A stretch of DNA of 64,000 nucleotides from NCBI GenBank assembly GCA_040882465.1, contig JBBEBG010000036.1, positions 186,001 to 250,000 on the forward strand. Reading direction: 5' to 3'. This document shows positions 17,732 to 25,865 of this stretch, in pieces. Within the stretch, counting starts at the first letter, position 1, and each line of letters opens with the position of its first letter. The position numbers and the translations under genes are program-made. The DNA is from Gemmatimonadota bacterium. GTDB lineage: Bacteria; Gemmatimonadota; Gemmatimonadetes; Longimicrobiales; Gaopeijiaceae. The notes beneath the pieces are model-generated. The model did not search any database. It had not been told where the DNA came from and was given only the letters and a program-made list of their open reading frames with translations.

Positions 17732-19384
17732 ATGAGCGACGATCTATCGGCTCGGTACGGCACGGAATCCAGTCTGACCCGACGGCAGGTTCTCAAGTGG
17801 TTCGGCGCCCTGGGCGGGTCGTCCGTGATGCTCGGCGCGATGGGCGCTCTGGAGCTCCGCGGCCAACCGATTCGGCCCAGGCCGATCTTCAGCGGACAGG
17901 CCCAGGACACCCGCGTGATCGTCCTCGGGGCCGGAGTCTCCGGGATGGTCGTCGGATACGAGCTGGGCAAGCTCGGATACGACTACCAGATCCTGGAGGC
18001 GCGCGACCGTGTCGGAGGCCTCAACTGGTCGGTGCGCCGGGGCGATACCCACACGGAGCTTGGCCCGGGCGGGGAAACACAGGTGTGTGAGTTCGACGAG
18101 GGGCAATACGTGAACGCCGGTCCGTGGCGGCTCCCCCACGACCACCACGGGATTTTGGGGTATGCGAAGGAGCTCGATGTCCGGATGGAGCCCTTCAACG
18201 ACCTGAACGAGGTGCTCTTCAGCGAGGATCCGGCGCTCGGCCCCCTCGCCAACCGGATGCTCCTCCTGCGGGAGCTCACCTCCGACATGTGGGGGCACAC
18301 GGCGGAGCTTCTCGCCAAGGCGCTCGATCAGGGGTCCCTCGACAGCGAGCTTTCGACCGAGGACAAGGATCGCCTCCTCCAGTTCCTCACGAGCGCGGGG
18401 TACCTGAGCAATCCCGATCGGATCTACCAGCCGAACGCCCGGGTCAGGGGTTCGGAGGACCCTTACGACCTGAGCCTCCTCCTCCAGTCCGGGTTCGCGA
18501 ACCAGGTGCGGTCGCTGACCTCCGGAACGGGAGGCCCGGTACCCGTCCTGCAGCCGACCGGGGGGATGCAGCAGATCCCGCTGGCTTTCCAGCGCTTCCA
18601 CGGACCCCGCGTGACCCTCAACGCGAAAGTCATCTCGATCCGCACCCTGGAGAACGAGGTGCGGGTCGTGTGGGAGGACACGCAGTCAGGCGCACGGCAG
18701 GAGGTCGCGGCCGACTACGTGGTTTCGTGCCTCCCCATGACCATTCTCAAGCAACTGGAGGTGAATTTCTCGCCGGAAGTCGCGGCCGTGGTGCAGGCCT
18801 ACACCCACAGCTCGAGCTCGAAGATCGGCTTGCAGATGGCCCGCCGGTTCTGGGAGGAAGACCATCAGATCTACGGGGGGCACCTCCAGTTCAGGGCATT
18901 CAATCCGCAGGCCGCGCCGCAGCCCGCGGCAGGCGGCGGCGGACGTGGGGGCGGAGGGGGAGGAGGCGGCGGCGGCAACCCACTCCCGTCCTTCTCGTAT
19001 CCGTCGAACGACTACGGCGCGAAGAAGGGGGTCCTTCTCGGCTTCTACGGTGGACCGAACGTTCCGGGAATCGACGGCGTGCCTCTCATAGACTCGCCGG
19101 TCCGGATGCGGTTCGAGCATGTGCTCACGCACGCGAGCAAAGTGCACCCGCAGATGCGGCAAGAGTTCGAAAGCGCCTACGCGATCATGTGGCCCAGGGT
19201 GCCGTTCAGCGAGGGTGCCTGGGGGCAGAACCCGGGGGAGAACATGGACCTCCTCAGCCAGGCCCACGGTCGGATCTACCTCGGTTCCGCCGCGATCAGC
19301 GGGGATCCGGCTTGGCAGGAGGGTGCGGTCGAGTCTGCGTGGCGCGCGGTGGAATTGATCCATGCGCGTGTGATGGGCCAGTAG
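17732..19384 (+). CDS. Tat-exported FAD-dependent amine oxidase
   Basis: From ATG 17732 (AGGAG at 17721-17725) this is 550 residues. A twin-arginine signal (TRRQVLKWFG, Arg17-18, then a hydrophobic stretch) predicts export in folded form. The FAD-binding Rossmann motif VIVLGAGVSGMV is at 62-73, with RDRVGG at about 96. The C-terminal FAD motif GSAAISGDPAWQEGAVESAW matches the flavin monoamine/L-amino-acid oxidase superfamily. Such enzymes oxidise amines or amino acids to imines, giving peroxide or passing electrons on. A glycine-rich insert (residues 401-415, fourteen Gly and one Arg, mixed codons) interrupts the substrate domain and is unusual. A cytochrome c lipoprotein faces it across a terminator, and an exported RidA gene follows. 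Substrate is unknown. Confidence 0.88.
   Translation: MSDDLSARYGTESSLTRRQVLKWFGALGGSSVMLGAMGALELRGQPIRPRPIFSGQAQDTRVIVLGAGVSGMVVGYELGKLGYDYQILEARDRVGGLNWSVRRGDTHTELGPGGETQVCEFDEGQYVNAGPWRLPHDHHGILGYAKELDVRMEPFNDLNEVLFSEDPALGPLANRMLLLRELTSDMWGHTAELLAKALDQGSLDSELSTEDKDRLLQFLTSAGYLSNPDRIYQPNARVRGSEDPYDLSLLLQSGFANQVRSLTSGTGGPVPVLQPTGGMQQIPLAFQRFHGPRVTLNAKVISIRTLENEVRVVWEDTQSGARQEVAADYVVSCLPMTILKQLEVNFSPEVAAVVQAYTHSSSSKIGLQMARRFWEEDHQIYGGHLQFRAFNPQAAPQPAAGGGGRGGGGGGGGGGNPLPSFSYPSNDYGAKKGVLLGFYGGPNVPGIDGVPLIDSPVRMRFEHVLTHASKVHPQMRQEFESAYAIMWPRVPFSEGAWGQNPGENMDLLSQAHGRIYLGSAAISGDPAWQEGAVESAWRAVELIHARVMGQ
18932..18976 (+). repeat. Polyglycine-encoding insert in the amine oxidase
   Basis: Fourteen glycine codons (GGC, GGA, GGG) and one arginine codon code for residues 401-415. 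The glycine codons are mixed rather than one repeated triplet. A second flavoenzyme in the window has a similar tract at 38226-38267. Confidence 0.85.
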
Positions 19385-19436
19385 CGCGAGGGGAAGCCGT
19401 GCTCGGGCCTTTAGCCGCGGAGTGAGTCGGGTGAAA

Positions 19437-19480
19437 CGAAGGGGGCCGCTCACCGCGCGGCCCCCTTCGTTCTTTTCCTC
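19437..19480. terminator. Bidirectional intrinsic terminator
   Basis: Thirteen-base perfect arms at 19437-19449 and 19457-19469 enclose a seven-base loop. A T-rich tail (TTCTTTTCC) follows on the plus strand, and a shorter T-rich tail follows on the minus strand. It sits between the convergent amine oxidase and cytochrome c genes, so it probably stops both transcripts. Confidence 0.75.
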
Positions 19481-19547
19481 GCAGAGCGCCCGCCAACGGA
19501 GGTGAGCGGGCGGCCTCGCGAGGCCGGATCCGCCGGCGAACGGTCAG

Positions 19548-19994
19548 TCAGGGCCCCCCGGTGGTCTCGATCGTGATGGCCCCGAGCGCCGTCGGTTCCC
19601 GCGGGAGTGGTATGTCCCCCGCGCGGAAACCCTGCCTGCTCAGCATGTAGGCGATGACGTTTACGGTTTGATCTTCGGTGAGCACGCCGGGATCGTTTTC
19701 CGGCATCGTGTTCTTGATCCTGAGGTAAAGCTCCTGCAAGGACCTTCCGGACCACCGCGAGGCGAAATTGGGAGACAGCAGGTCGAACGCGCTGTGACAG
19801 GCGGTGCAGTAAATGTCGAAAACGGTTTCGCCGAGGATCGCCTGAGACGGGGTATACACGCCCCCGGTGACCGACCTGGGTCCGGCAGGGGCCGGCCCGT
19901 CCCCGGAGCCACCCCCCTCCTGGACCCCTCCACAGCCCGTCACGGTTAGCGAAAGAATTACGAGAGCAAGCGTTCGCAGGGAGTACGCATTCAT
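19548..19994 (-). CDS. Cytochrome c lipoprotein
   Basis: This 148-residue single-haem c-type cytochrome has a lipoprotein signal (LTVTGC, Cys21). The haem attachment motif is CTACH (63-67) and the likely sixth ligand is Met97 (KNTMPENDPG). The C-terminal half has TEDQTVNVIAYML, the conserved last helix of class I cytochromes. It would sit on the periplasmic face of a membrane and carry electrons. It converges with the exported amine oxidase and diverges from the exported RidA gene, so it is a candidate electron acceptor for the flavoenzyme. That pairing is inferred from position only. Confidence 0.88.
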   Translation of the reverse strand: MNAYSLRTLALVILSLTVTGCGGVQEGGGSGDGPAPAGPRSVTGGVYTPSQAILGETVFDIYCTACHSAFDLLSPNFASRWSGRSLQELYLRIKNTMPENDPGVLTEDQTVNVIAYMLSRQGFRAGDIPLPREPTALGAITIETTGGP

Positions 19995-20403
19995 GGGCTT
20001 CCCCGTCAGAGGTTCGGCCTATCGGAGGCCTTCAGCGGGAGGAGAACTTCGATGTCGCTCACCGTCCTGGCGACAGTGGCCGTCGTAGTCCGCTTCCGTC
20101 GGTGTTGGACGGTCCCGACGATCCGAAGCCGAAGGTAACCGTGTCCCTCACCGAGGACTACCCGTTCCTCGCCAGATCCATCCCGGAAGCCACGTTCCTT
20201 CACGCGGCCCGCGCGTTTCCGTCCGGGAGCACTCGTGGGCCGCCCTCCTCGCTTGCTGAGCGGGGCACGGGTTCGCATCTTGCGATTCCGATCCTCGCCC
20301 CCGCGCAGGACCCCGGGAGACTTCCGTCCCTCGCGCGAGCGTGAGGACGCCACCTCCGAGGAGCCGTGCCGCCACTCTTCATCCGATGCAAAGGATACTC
20401 CTC
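19995..20403. other. 409-bp divergent intergenic region
   Basis: It lies between the starts of the cytochrome c gene (minus) and the RidA-like gene (plus), so it should hold both promoters. I see no convincing -35/-10 pair, no hairpin with a T-run and no protein-like frame. The short open frames here are arginine and proline-rich with no motifs. Confidence 0.5.
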
Positions 20404-21714
20404 ATGACGAACGCTTCACACGGTTTCCGAGCAGCTTCGCGCTTCTTCGTCGCAGCCCTGTTCCTCGCCCCGGTGCTCTGGAGTGGAGGGGTCGAGGGCC
20501 AGGAGGTCTTTCCGCTTGCGGGGGCGCCCTATGCGGCCGGAGTGATGGCGCCCGCCGGCGCGACACTCGCCGTGTTCGGGGGAATCGAGGGTGAAGGGAG
20601 CGATGTCGGCGCGGCCGCGGCAGCGGCGCTCGGCGCGATGGAGGCACGTCTGAGCGAAGTCGGGCTGGACCGGAGCCACGTTCTCAAGGTCCGAGCGGGT
20701 CTCGCCCCCGGCGATGGTACGGAATTCACGGCGTGGGATGGCGCGTGGAGAAGCTTCTATGGTTCGGGACAGCCGCCGGCGCGCACGACGGTGGGCTCCT
20801 CCGGGGTGCCGGGGAGCGCGCGGATCGTGCTGGACGTAGTGGCCGCCTTCCCCCTCGACCGCGGACACCGGGCGGCGGTGGACGGTGCCCGCGCGACGGC
20901 GAACCCGAACCTGAGCTATGTGGGCCCCGCGGGGAATCCAACCGCGATCGTGGCTACGAGCCCGGGGCTCTTCCTCTCGTCGGGCGTGCTTCCCAACCGG
21001 AATTCCCTCGCCAACCCCGAGGCGATGGAAGACCACATGCGCGGCGCGATGAACGGCCTCGCGAACACGCTCGCCGACCACGGGCTCGCCTGGGCGGACG
21101 CATTCTTCGTGCGGGTCTTGCCGACGCCCCAGCCCGACCGGGCCACGGTGGACTTCGCCGGATGGACCCCGGTCTTCGACCGGCTGAGCGAGCTGGCCGG
21201 CGGGCAGGGGCCGGCATGGACGATGTGGGCGGCCCCCGGCTTCGGAACCGGAAACAACCCGCGATTTGTGGAGATCGAAGTGTGGGCCGTCCCGCAGGCA
21301 CCGATGCCGGCGTTCGAGGTTCTCGACCGGGAGTCCCAAAATCCCAATCTGCGCATGACCGGGACGGGTTTCATCGCTGCGGGGGCGATGGTGGCTCCCT
21401 ACCCTGAGCTCGTCTTCCTCTCCGGAATCGTAGCGCCCGAAGGGACAGCGGCGACCGAAGAGGGCATGAGCGTGCTCACCCAGATGGAGGAGCGGCTCTC
21501 GCTGATGGGTGCGACGATGGCGGATGTCGCGGAGCTCCGCGTTTACCGCGTCGCGGGCGAGGAGGGGTTCAACGACGCGTACGGCTTGTACTTCAATAAC
21601 GCGGAGCGGAATCCGCACAAGCCGGTCCGAACCAATTATGTCGTGCAGAGCTTGCCGGGTGGGCGGACGGTGGAGGTCGAGGCTGTCGTCGTGCGTCCGC
21701 CGCAGGGGTTCTGA
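20404..21714 (+). CDS. Exported three-domain RidA/YjgF-family protein
   Basis: From ATG 20404 (AAAGGA upstream) this is 436 residues with a Sec signal peptide (about 1-33, cut near VEGQE). It contains three YjgF/RidA-like units, about 35-150, 165-297 and 305-431. RidA trimers hydrolyse reactive 2-imino acids to keto acids plus ammonia using a conserved Arg. That Arg is present in unit 1 (PPARTTVG, Arg127) and unit 3 (KPVRTNYV, Arg409). Unit 2 has Trp at the equivalent place (GPAWTMW). Normal RidA is about 130 residues and cytoplasmic, so the tandem exported form is unusual. It lies beside an exported amine oxidase, which would produce imines. In-frame starts at 20341 and 20386 have poorer upstream sites. 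Confidence 0.85.
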   Translation: MTNASHGFRAASRFFVAALFLAPVLWSGGVEGQEVFPLAGAPYAAGVMAPAGATLAVFGGIEGEGSDVGAAAAAALGAMEARLSEVGLDRSHVLKVRAGLAPGDGTEFTAWDGAWRSFYGSGQPPARTTVGSSGVPGSARIVLDVVAAFPLDRGHRAAVDGARATANPNLSYVGPAGNPTAIVATSPGLFLSSGVLPNRNSLANPEAMEDHMRGAMNGLANTLADHGLAWADAFFVRVLPTPQPDRATVDFAGWTPVFDRLSELAGGQGPAWTMWAAPGFGTGNNPRFVEIEVWAVPQAPMPAFEVLDRESQNPNLRMTGTGFIAAGAMVAPYPELVFLSGIVAPEGTAATEEGMSVLTQMEERLSLMGATMADVAELRVYRVAGEEGFNDAYGLYFNNAERNPHKPVRTNYVVQSLPGGRTVEVEAVVVRPPQGF

Positions 21715-21775
21715 CGATCCGGATTGATCGGCCCGGGTGGGCGCGGCCGGCCCGGGCCCGTGCCGAGAGGGTGAA

Positions 21776-24187
21776 ATGAAAGGTCGAGCCAGCCGAAGCC
21801 CCCGCCAGGGAATGGTCCCTCCGATCCGGTCGGTGCTGGGGGCCGTCCTGGCGGCCGCCGCTTTCGCGGGGACTGCGCCCCGCGAGGCGGTCGCGCAGAA
21901 TCAGGTCACGCGTCCCGTCGTCATCGTGGACGGCGTCGTGCTGGGCGAGGCGCCGACCCCGCCGCGGGTGCGCCCGCTTCCGAACGGCGTGCTCGGCGGG
22001 GTTCCGATGACGGCCGCGGACAGCGCCGCCTGGACAGTCGTGAGACGCCTCGACTTCGAGCACTATAAGTCGCTCGTGGCGGGGCTCGCCCAGTTTGGGG
22101 ACCGCGAACAGGGAACGGAACGGAACGCCCTCGCCGTGGACTGGATCGAGGCCCAGCTCCGGAGCTGGGGATACGAGACCGAGCGGCTCCGGTACGAGTA
22201 CCAAGGACAACCTCGCGAACAGGTCTACGCGACGAAGGTCGGCTCCACCGCTCCGCACGAGATGTACATCCTCGGCGCCCACATGGATGGACGGGGCGGT
22301 GGCGAAGCGGTGAACGACAACGCCTCCGGCACCGCGCTGGTCATGGAGATCGCGCGCGTCCTCGCCTCCCCCGACGTCCGCACGGACCGCTCGGTCCGCT
22401 TCGCCCTTTGGAACAACGAGGAAACCGGGCTGAATGGGGCTCGGGCGTATGTCGAGCAGCGAGCCGAGCTGCAGGGGATCGAGAGCCCCGCCGGATCGGG
22501 CGCGTATCCGGAGCCGAGGTGGATGGGGATGATCCAGCACGACAAGGTCATGTTCGACCATGGGAATCCGGTTCAGGACGAGCAGGTGCTCGACGCCGAC
22601 GTGGACGTCGAATATCAGATGAACTCCACGCTCTGGGAGGAGTCCTCCCGTCTCGCCGTCGAGCTGATCAATGCGAATCGGATGTTCGCGACGAATCACC
22701 CGGCCGCGGCGAGCAATTCGATGAGCAACACGGATTCCACCCCCTTCATGAATCTCGTCGCCTCGGTCAGCGTGCGTGAGAATCGGCGACTCTTCGAGAT
22801 CGGCTTGGGCTCCGACCCGCACTGGCACCAGCCGACCGACCTTCTGGAGACCTTCGACGACGCGGACTATCGCCTGGGCTTCAATGCCATGCAGACCACG
22901 CTCGGGGCCACCGCCCGGCTGGCCGGCGCGCGGGTCGCGCCGCTCCGAGCCCAGGGAGGCGGCGCGCTCGTGGGACTCGACGCGGAAGTCACGGCGCTGC
23001 GCGCCCGCATGATCCACGAACGGGCGATCGCGACGGACACGCACACCGACATCAACGCGGGGAACTTCACGGCGAGCGAGCCGAACTACCTCACCGGACT
23101 CGAGAACACGCAGGTGGATCTTCCCTCGATGGAGGCGGGCGGGCTCGATGCCGTCTGGTTCTCGATGTACCAGGGGCAGCGGGACGACTTCACGGCGGAA
23201 GGCTACCGGGGCGCTTATAACACGGCGATGGACAAGGTCCTGGCGATCCGCAGGCTCACCTCCGAGCTCGCGCCGAGCCGGATCGGTCTCGCCCTGACCG
23301 CGGACGACGTCCGGAGGGTCGCCGCCGAAGGCCGCCTCGTCGCGCTCATGGGGATGGAGAACGGATATGCGCTCGGAGAGGACGTCGAGAACGTGCGACG
23401 GTTCGCCGAGCTGGGCGTCCGTTACCTCTCGCTTGCCCACAACGGGAACAACCAGCTTTCCGATTCCCATACGGGTGAAGTGGACGGCTACCGCTGGAAC
23501 GGGGTCTCGCCCCTCGGGGAGGAGGTGATCGCGGCGGCGAACCGGTGGGGGATCATTCTCGACATCTCCCATCCCTCGAAGGAAGCGAACCTCCAGACGA
23601 TGCGGCTGTCGCGGACGCCGGTGATGGCCTCGCACTCGTCCGTCCGCGCGCTTGCGAATCACAGCCGCAATCTGGACGACGAGCTGCTGCGCGCGCTCCA
23701 GGACAATGGCGGCGTCGTGCAGATCGTGGCTTTCAACTCCTATCTCGTCACGCCGCCGCCCGAGCGCGCTCCCGCGGTCCAGGCCCTTCAGGCGGACTTC
23801 GGACTCTCCGGCGGAGGGCAAGCCATCCAGGCGGCTCTCGCGGAGATGGCGCCCGACCGGCGCGCCGCGTACGACCAGCGGATGGCGCAGATCGACGCGC
23901 AGTGGCCGGTCCCACCGCCTGCGACGGTGAGAGAGCTCGTGGACCACATCGACTATGTCGTGGACCTGATCGGTGTGGATCATGTCGGAATCAGCTCCGA
24001 CTTCGATGGAGGCGGCGGAATCGAGGGGTGGGATGACGCTTCGGAGACCTTCAACGTGACCCTCGAGCTCGTGAATCGCGGGTACACCGAGGAGGAGATC
24101 GTGAAGATCTGGGGCGGCAACCTCCTCCGCATCATGGAGGAAGCCGAGCGCGTCGCGGAAGAGATGGGAAGAGAGATCGCCGACTAA
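21776..24187 (+). CDS. Exported double peptidase: M28 aminopeptidase + M19 dipeptidase
   Basis: From ATG 21776 (GAGAGGG upstream) this is 803 residues with a signal peptide (about 1-40, ending VAQNQ). Residues about 85-390 are an M28 zinc aminopeptidase, with ligands GAHMDGRG (His169), NDNASG (Asp181), NNEETG (Glu215/216), NTDSTPF (Asp320) and DPHWHQPTD (His349/351). Residues about 400-795 are an M19 membrane-dipeptidase domain, with DTHTDIN (His423, Asp425), MGMENGY (Glu528), DISHPS (His599), MASHSSVRA (His620) and SSDFDGGG. M28 enzymes release N-terminal residues. M19 enzymes cut dipeptides and accept D-residues at the second position. Both metal sites look complete, so the chain is probably bifunctional. 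The gap after the RidA gene is 61 bases. Confidence 0.9.
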   Translation: MKGRASRSPRQGMVPPIRSVLGAVLAAAAFAGTAPREAVAQNQVTRPVVIVDGVVLGEAPTPPRVRPLPNGVLGGVPMTAADSAAWTVVRRLDFEHYKSLVAGLAQFGDREQGTERNALAVDWIEAQLRSWGYETERLRYEYQGQPREQVYATKVGSTAPHEMYILGAHMDGRGGGEAVNDNASGTALVMEIARVLASPDVRTDRSVRFALWNNEETGLNGARAYVEQRAELQGIESPAGSGAYPEPRWMGMIQHDKVMFDHGNPVQDEQVLDADVDVEYQMNSTLWEESSRLAVELINANRMFATNHPAAASNSMSNTDSTPFMNLVASVSVRENRRLFEIGLGSDPHWHQPTDLLETFDDADYRLGFNAMQTTLGATARLAGARVAPLRAQGGGALVGLDAEVTALRARMIHERAIATDTHTDINAGNFTASEPNYLTGLENTQVDLPSMEAGGLDAVWFSMYQGQRDDFTAEGYRGAYNTAMDKVLAIRRLTSELAPSRIGLALTADDVRRVAAEGRLVALMGMENGYALGEDVENVRRFAELGVRYLSLAHNGNNQLSDSHTGEVDGYRWNGVSPLGEEVIAAANRWGIILDISHPSKEANLQTMRLSRTPVMASHSSVRALANHSRNLDDELLRALQDNGGVVQIVAFNSYLVTPPPERAPAVQALQADFGLSGGGQAIQAALAEMAPDRRAAYDQRMAQIDAQWPVPPPATVRELVDHIDYVVDLIGVDHVGISSDFDGGGGIEGWDDASETFNVTLELVNRGYTEEEIVKIWGGNLLRIMEEAERVAEEMGREIAD

Positions 24188-24262
24188 GAAAGCTCGCAGG
24201 AGCCCCGGGGTGCGCGCCGCGCCGCCATGGCACGGTCGGCTCCGCCGACAGGAGGAGGGACG

Positions 24263-25597
24263 ATGAGCGTGAACGATCTGCACGGTCCCACCCGCAACGT
24301 TTCCGATCGGCGCCGGTTCTTGCGCCAGCTCGCCCAGGGATCCCTGGGTCTCGCGGTCGCACCCGTGGTCGTGCGGGAGGTGGCCGCCCGCGAGCTCGCA
24401 CCCACCGCGCCGCTCACTGCGCCGCTCCGACCGGAGGCCCTCGCCGACGAGGCGTATTGGACCCAGGTCCGCGCGGCCTTTCCCCTGCGCGATGGGATCG
24501 CCCCGATGAACGCGGCGAACCTCTGTCCGGCGCCCCGAGTGGTGAACGACGCGGTGGAGCAGGCCATGCGCGACGTCGAAGGCGATGTGTCTTCGCAGAA
24601 CCGCTCCAAGTATGGCGCGCTCCTGGACGACCTGCGGGCGAGGCTGGGAACCTACCTCGGGGCGGACCCGACCGAGATGGCCGTCGTGCGAAACACGACC
24701 GAGGCGAACAACGTCATCGTCGGAGGGATCCCCCTCGGCGCCGGCGACGAGGTCCTTCTCTGGAATCAGAATCACCAGACGAACAACGTGGCCTGGGATG
24801 TCCGCGCGGCACGATACGGCTTCACGGTACGGCGGGTCACTGTCCCTCCCGCTCCCACGGCACCGGAAGAGATTCTGGACGCCTTCGTGCGGGAGCTGAC
24901 CCCTCGGACCCGCGTCCTTTCCTTCTCCGACGTTTCGAACATGTCGGGAATCAGGCCTCCCGCCGCCGAGCTCTGCCGAATCGGGCGCGAACGCGGGATC
25001 CACGTGCACGTGGATGGAGCGCAGAGCTTCGGACTCTTCGATCTGGATCTCCACGCACTCGGTTGCGATTCCTATTCGTCGAGCGCACACAAGTGGTTCA
25101 TGGGGCCCAAAGAGGGCGGAATCCTTTACGTGCGCGCGGAACGGGTGCCCGAGATCTGGCCGGGGATCGTGGGGGTCGGTTGGGGCGGAGGTGGCACTCC
25201 GCCGGATGGGGCGGAGAAGTTCGAGACCCTCGGCCAGAGGAACGATGCCACGATCGCCGGGATGTCCGCCTGTCTCGACTTCCACGAGATGATCGGCAAG
25301 GCCCCGATCCAGGCGCGCGTATTCGAGCTCGCCGCCCGCCTGAAGGACCGGCTGGCCCAGATTCCGGGAGCGGAAGCGGTGACGCCCCGCTCGCCCGAGA
25401 TGAGCGGCGGAGTCGTGATTTTTCGATTCGAAGGCGTCGCGAACGGGCAGCTCAGCTCCGCGCTCTACGCCGAGCACCGCGTGGCGGGCGCGAGCACCGG
25501 GGGGATGCGTCTCTGCCCGCATATCTACAACACCTTCGCGGACGTGGACCGGGCAGCGGCCGGGATGGCCGAGCTAGTCCCGCGGCTGCGCACCTAA
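24263..25597 (+). CDS. Tat-exported class V PLP-dependent enzyme
   Basis: From ATG 24263 (GGAGG upstream) this is 444 residues. A twin-arginine signal (SDRRRFLRQL, residues 15-22, then a hydrophobic segment ending near VAARELA) predicts export. The fold is aminotransferase class V / isopenicillin-N epimerase-like: RNTTEANN (about 143), VDGAQSFG (Asp251), and SSAHKWFMGPKEGG with the PLP lysine Lys277. Relatives catalyse transamination, racemisation/epimerisation or desulfuration. A PLP enzyme secreted with its cofactor through Tat is uncommon. It follows the double peptidase by 75 bases and may share its transcript. An epimerase acting on peptide-derived amino acids is one possibility. Confidence 0.85.
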   Translation: MSVNDLHGPTRNVSDRRRFLRQLAQGSLGLAVAPVVVREVAARELAPTAPLTAPLRPEALADEAYWTQVRAAFPLRDGIAPMNAANLCPAPRVVNDAVEQAMRDVEGDVSSQNRSKYGALLDDLRARLGTYLGADPTEMAVVRNTTEANNVIVGGIPLGAGDEVLLWNQNHQTNNVAWDVRAARYGFTVRRVTVPPAPTAPEEILDAFVRELTPRTRVLSFSDVSNMSGIRPPAAELCRIGRERGIHVHVDGAQSFGLFDLDLHALGCDSYSSSAHKWFMGPKEGGILYVRAERVPEIWPGIVGVGWGGGGTPPDGAEKFETLGQRNDATIAGMSACLDFHEMIGKAPIQARVFELAARLKDRLAQIPGAEAVTPRSPEMSGGVVIFRFEGVANGQLSSALYAEHRVAGASTGGMRLCPHIYNTFADVDRAAAGMAELVPRLRT

Positions 25598-25865
25598 GCG
25601 CGGCTGACCTTCCCACCCTGTTCGGATCCGGACACGACCATCCGGATCCGGACATTCGGGGCGCGCGCGCGGTGGCGGCCAGACTCATGCAATCATATAT
25701 CCTCACACGACTTACCGTGCCAGGCTTCCGCGGCACGGTCCTTCCTTAAGGAGTCTCCGTAGGGAGTGCGCGCTCCCTACGCGGAATTCGGCCCGGGCCG
25801 GCCCCGGGGCGGAACCGCTTCACCGGCATGCGAGCGCACGCCGACCTCGGCTTCAAGGTGGGTGC
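25598..25865. promoter_or_regulatory. 268-bp leader before the permease array, with two small hairpins
   Basis: CGGATCCGGACA occurs twice (25623-25634 and 25642-25653). An AT-rich patch with TATATC at 25696-25701 could be a -10 box, but no good -35 is placed before it. Inverted repeats lie at 25714-25721/25732-25739 (8 bp) and 25758-25766/25773-25781 (9 bp), neither with a clear T-run. They may form RNA hairpins ahead of the first permease. Confidence 0.35.

Noticed and set aside
21593-25522. 1309-codon open frame on the minus strand
   Set aside because: It lies opposite the RidA, M28-M19 and class V genes, all of which have clear motifs. It has no recognisable domain and is a product of high GC codon bias.
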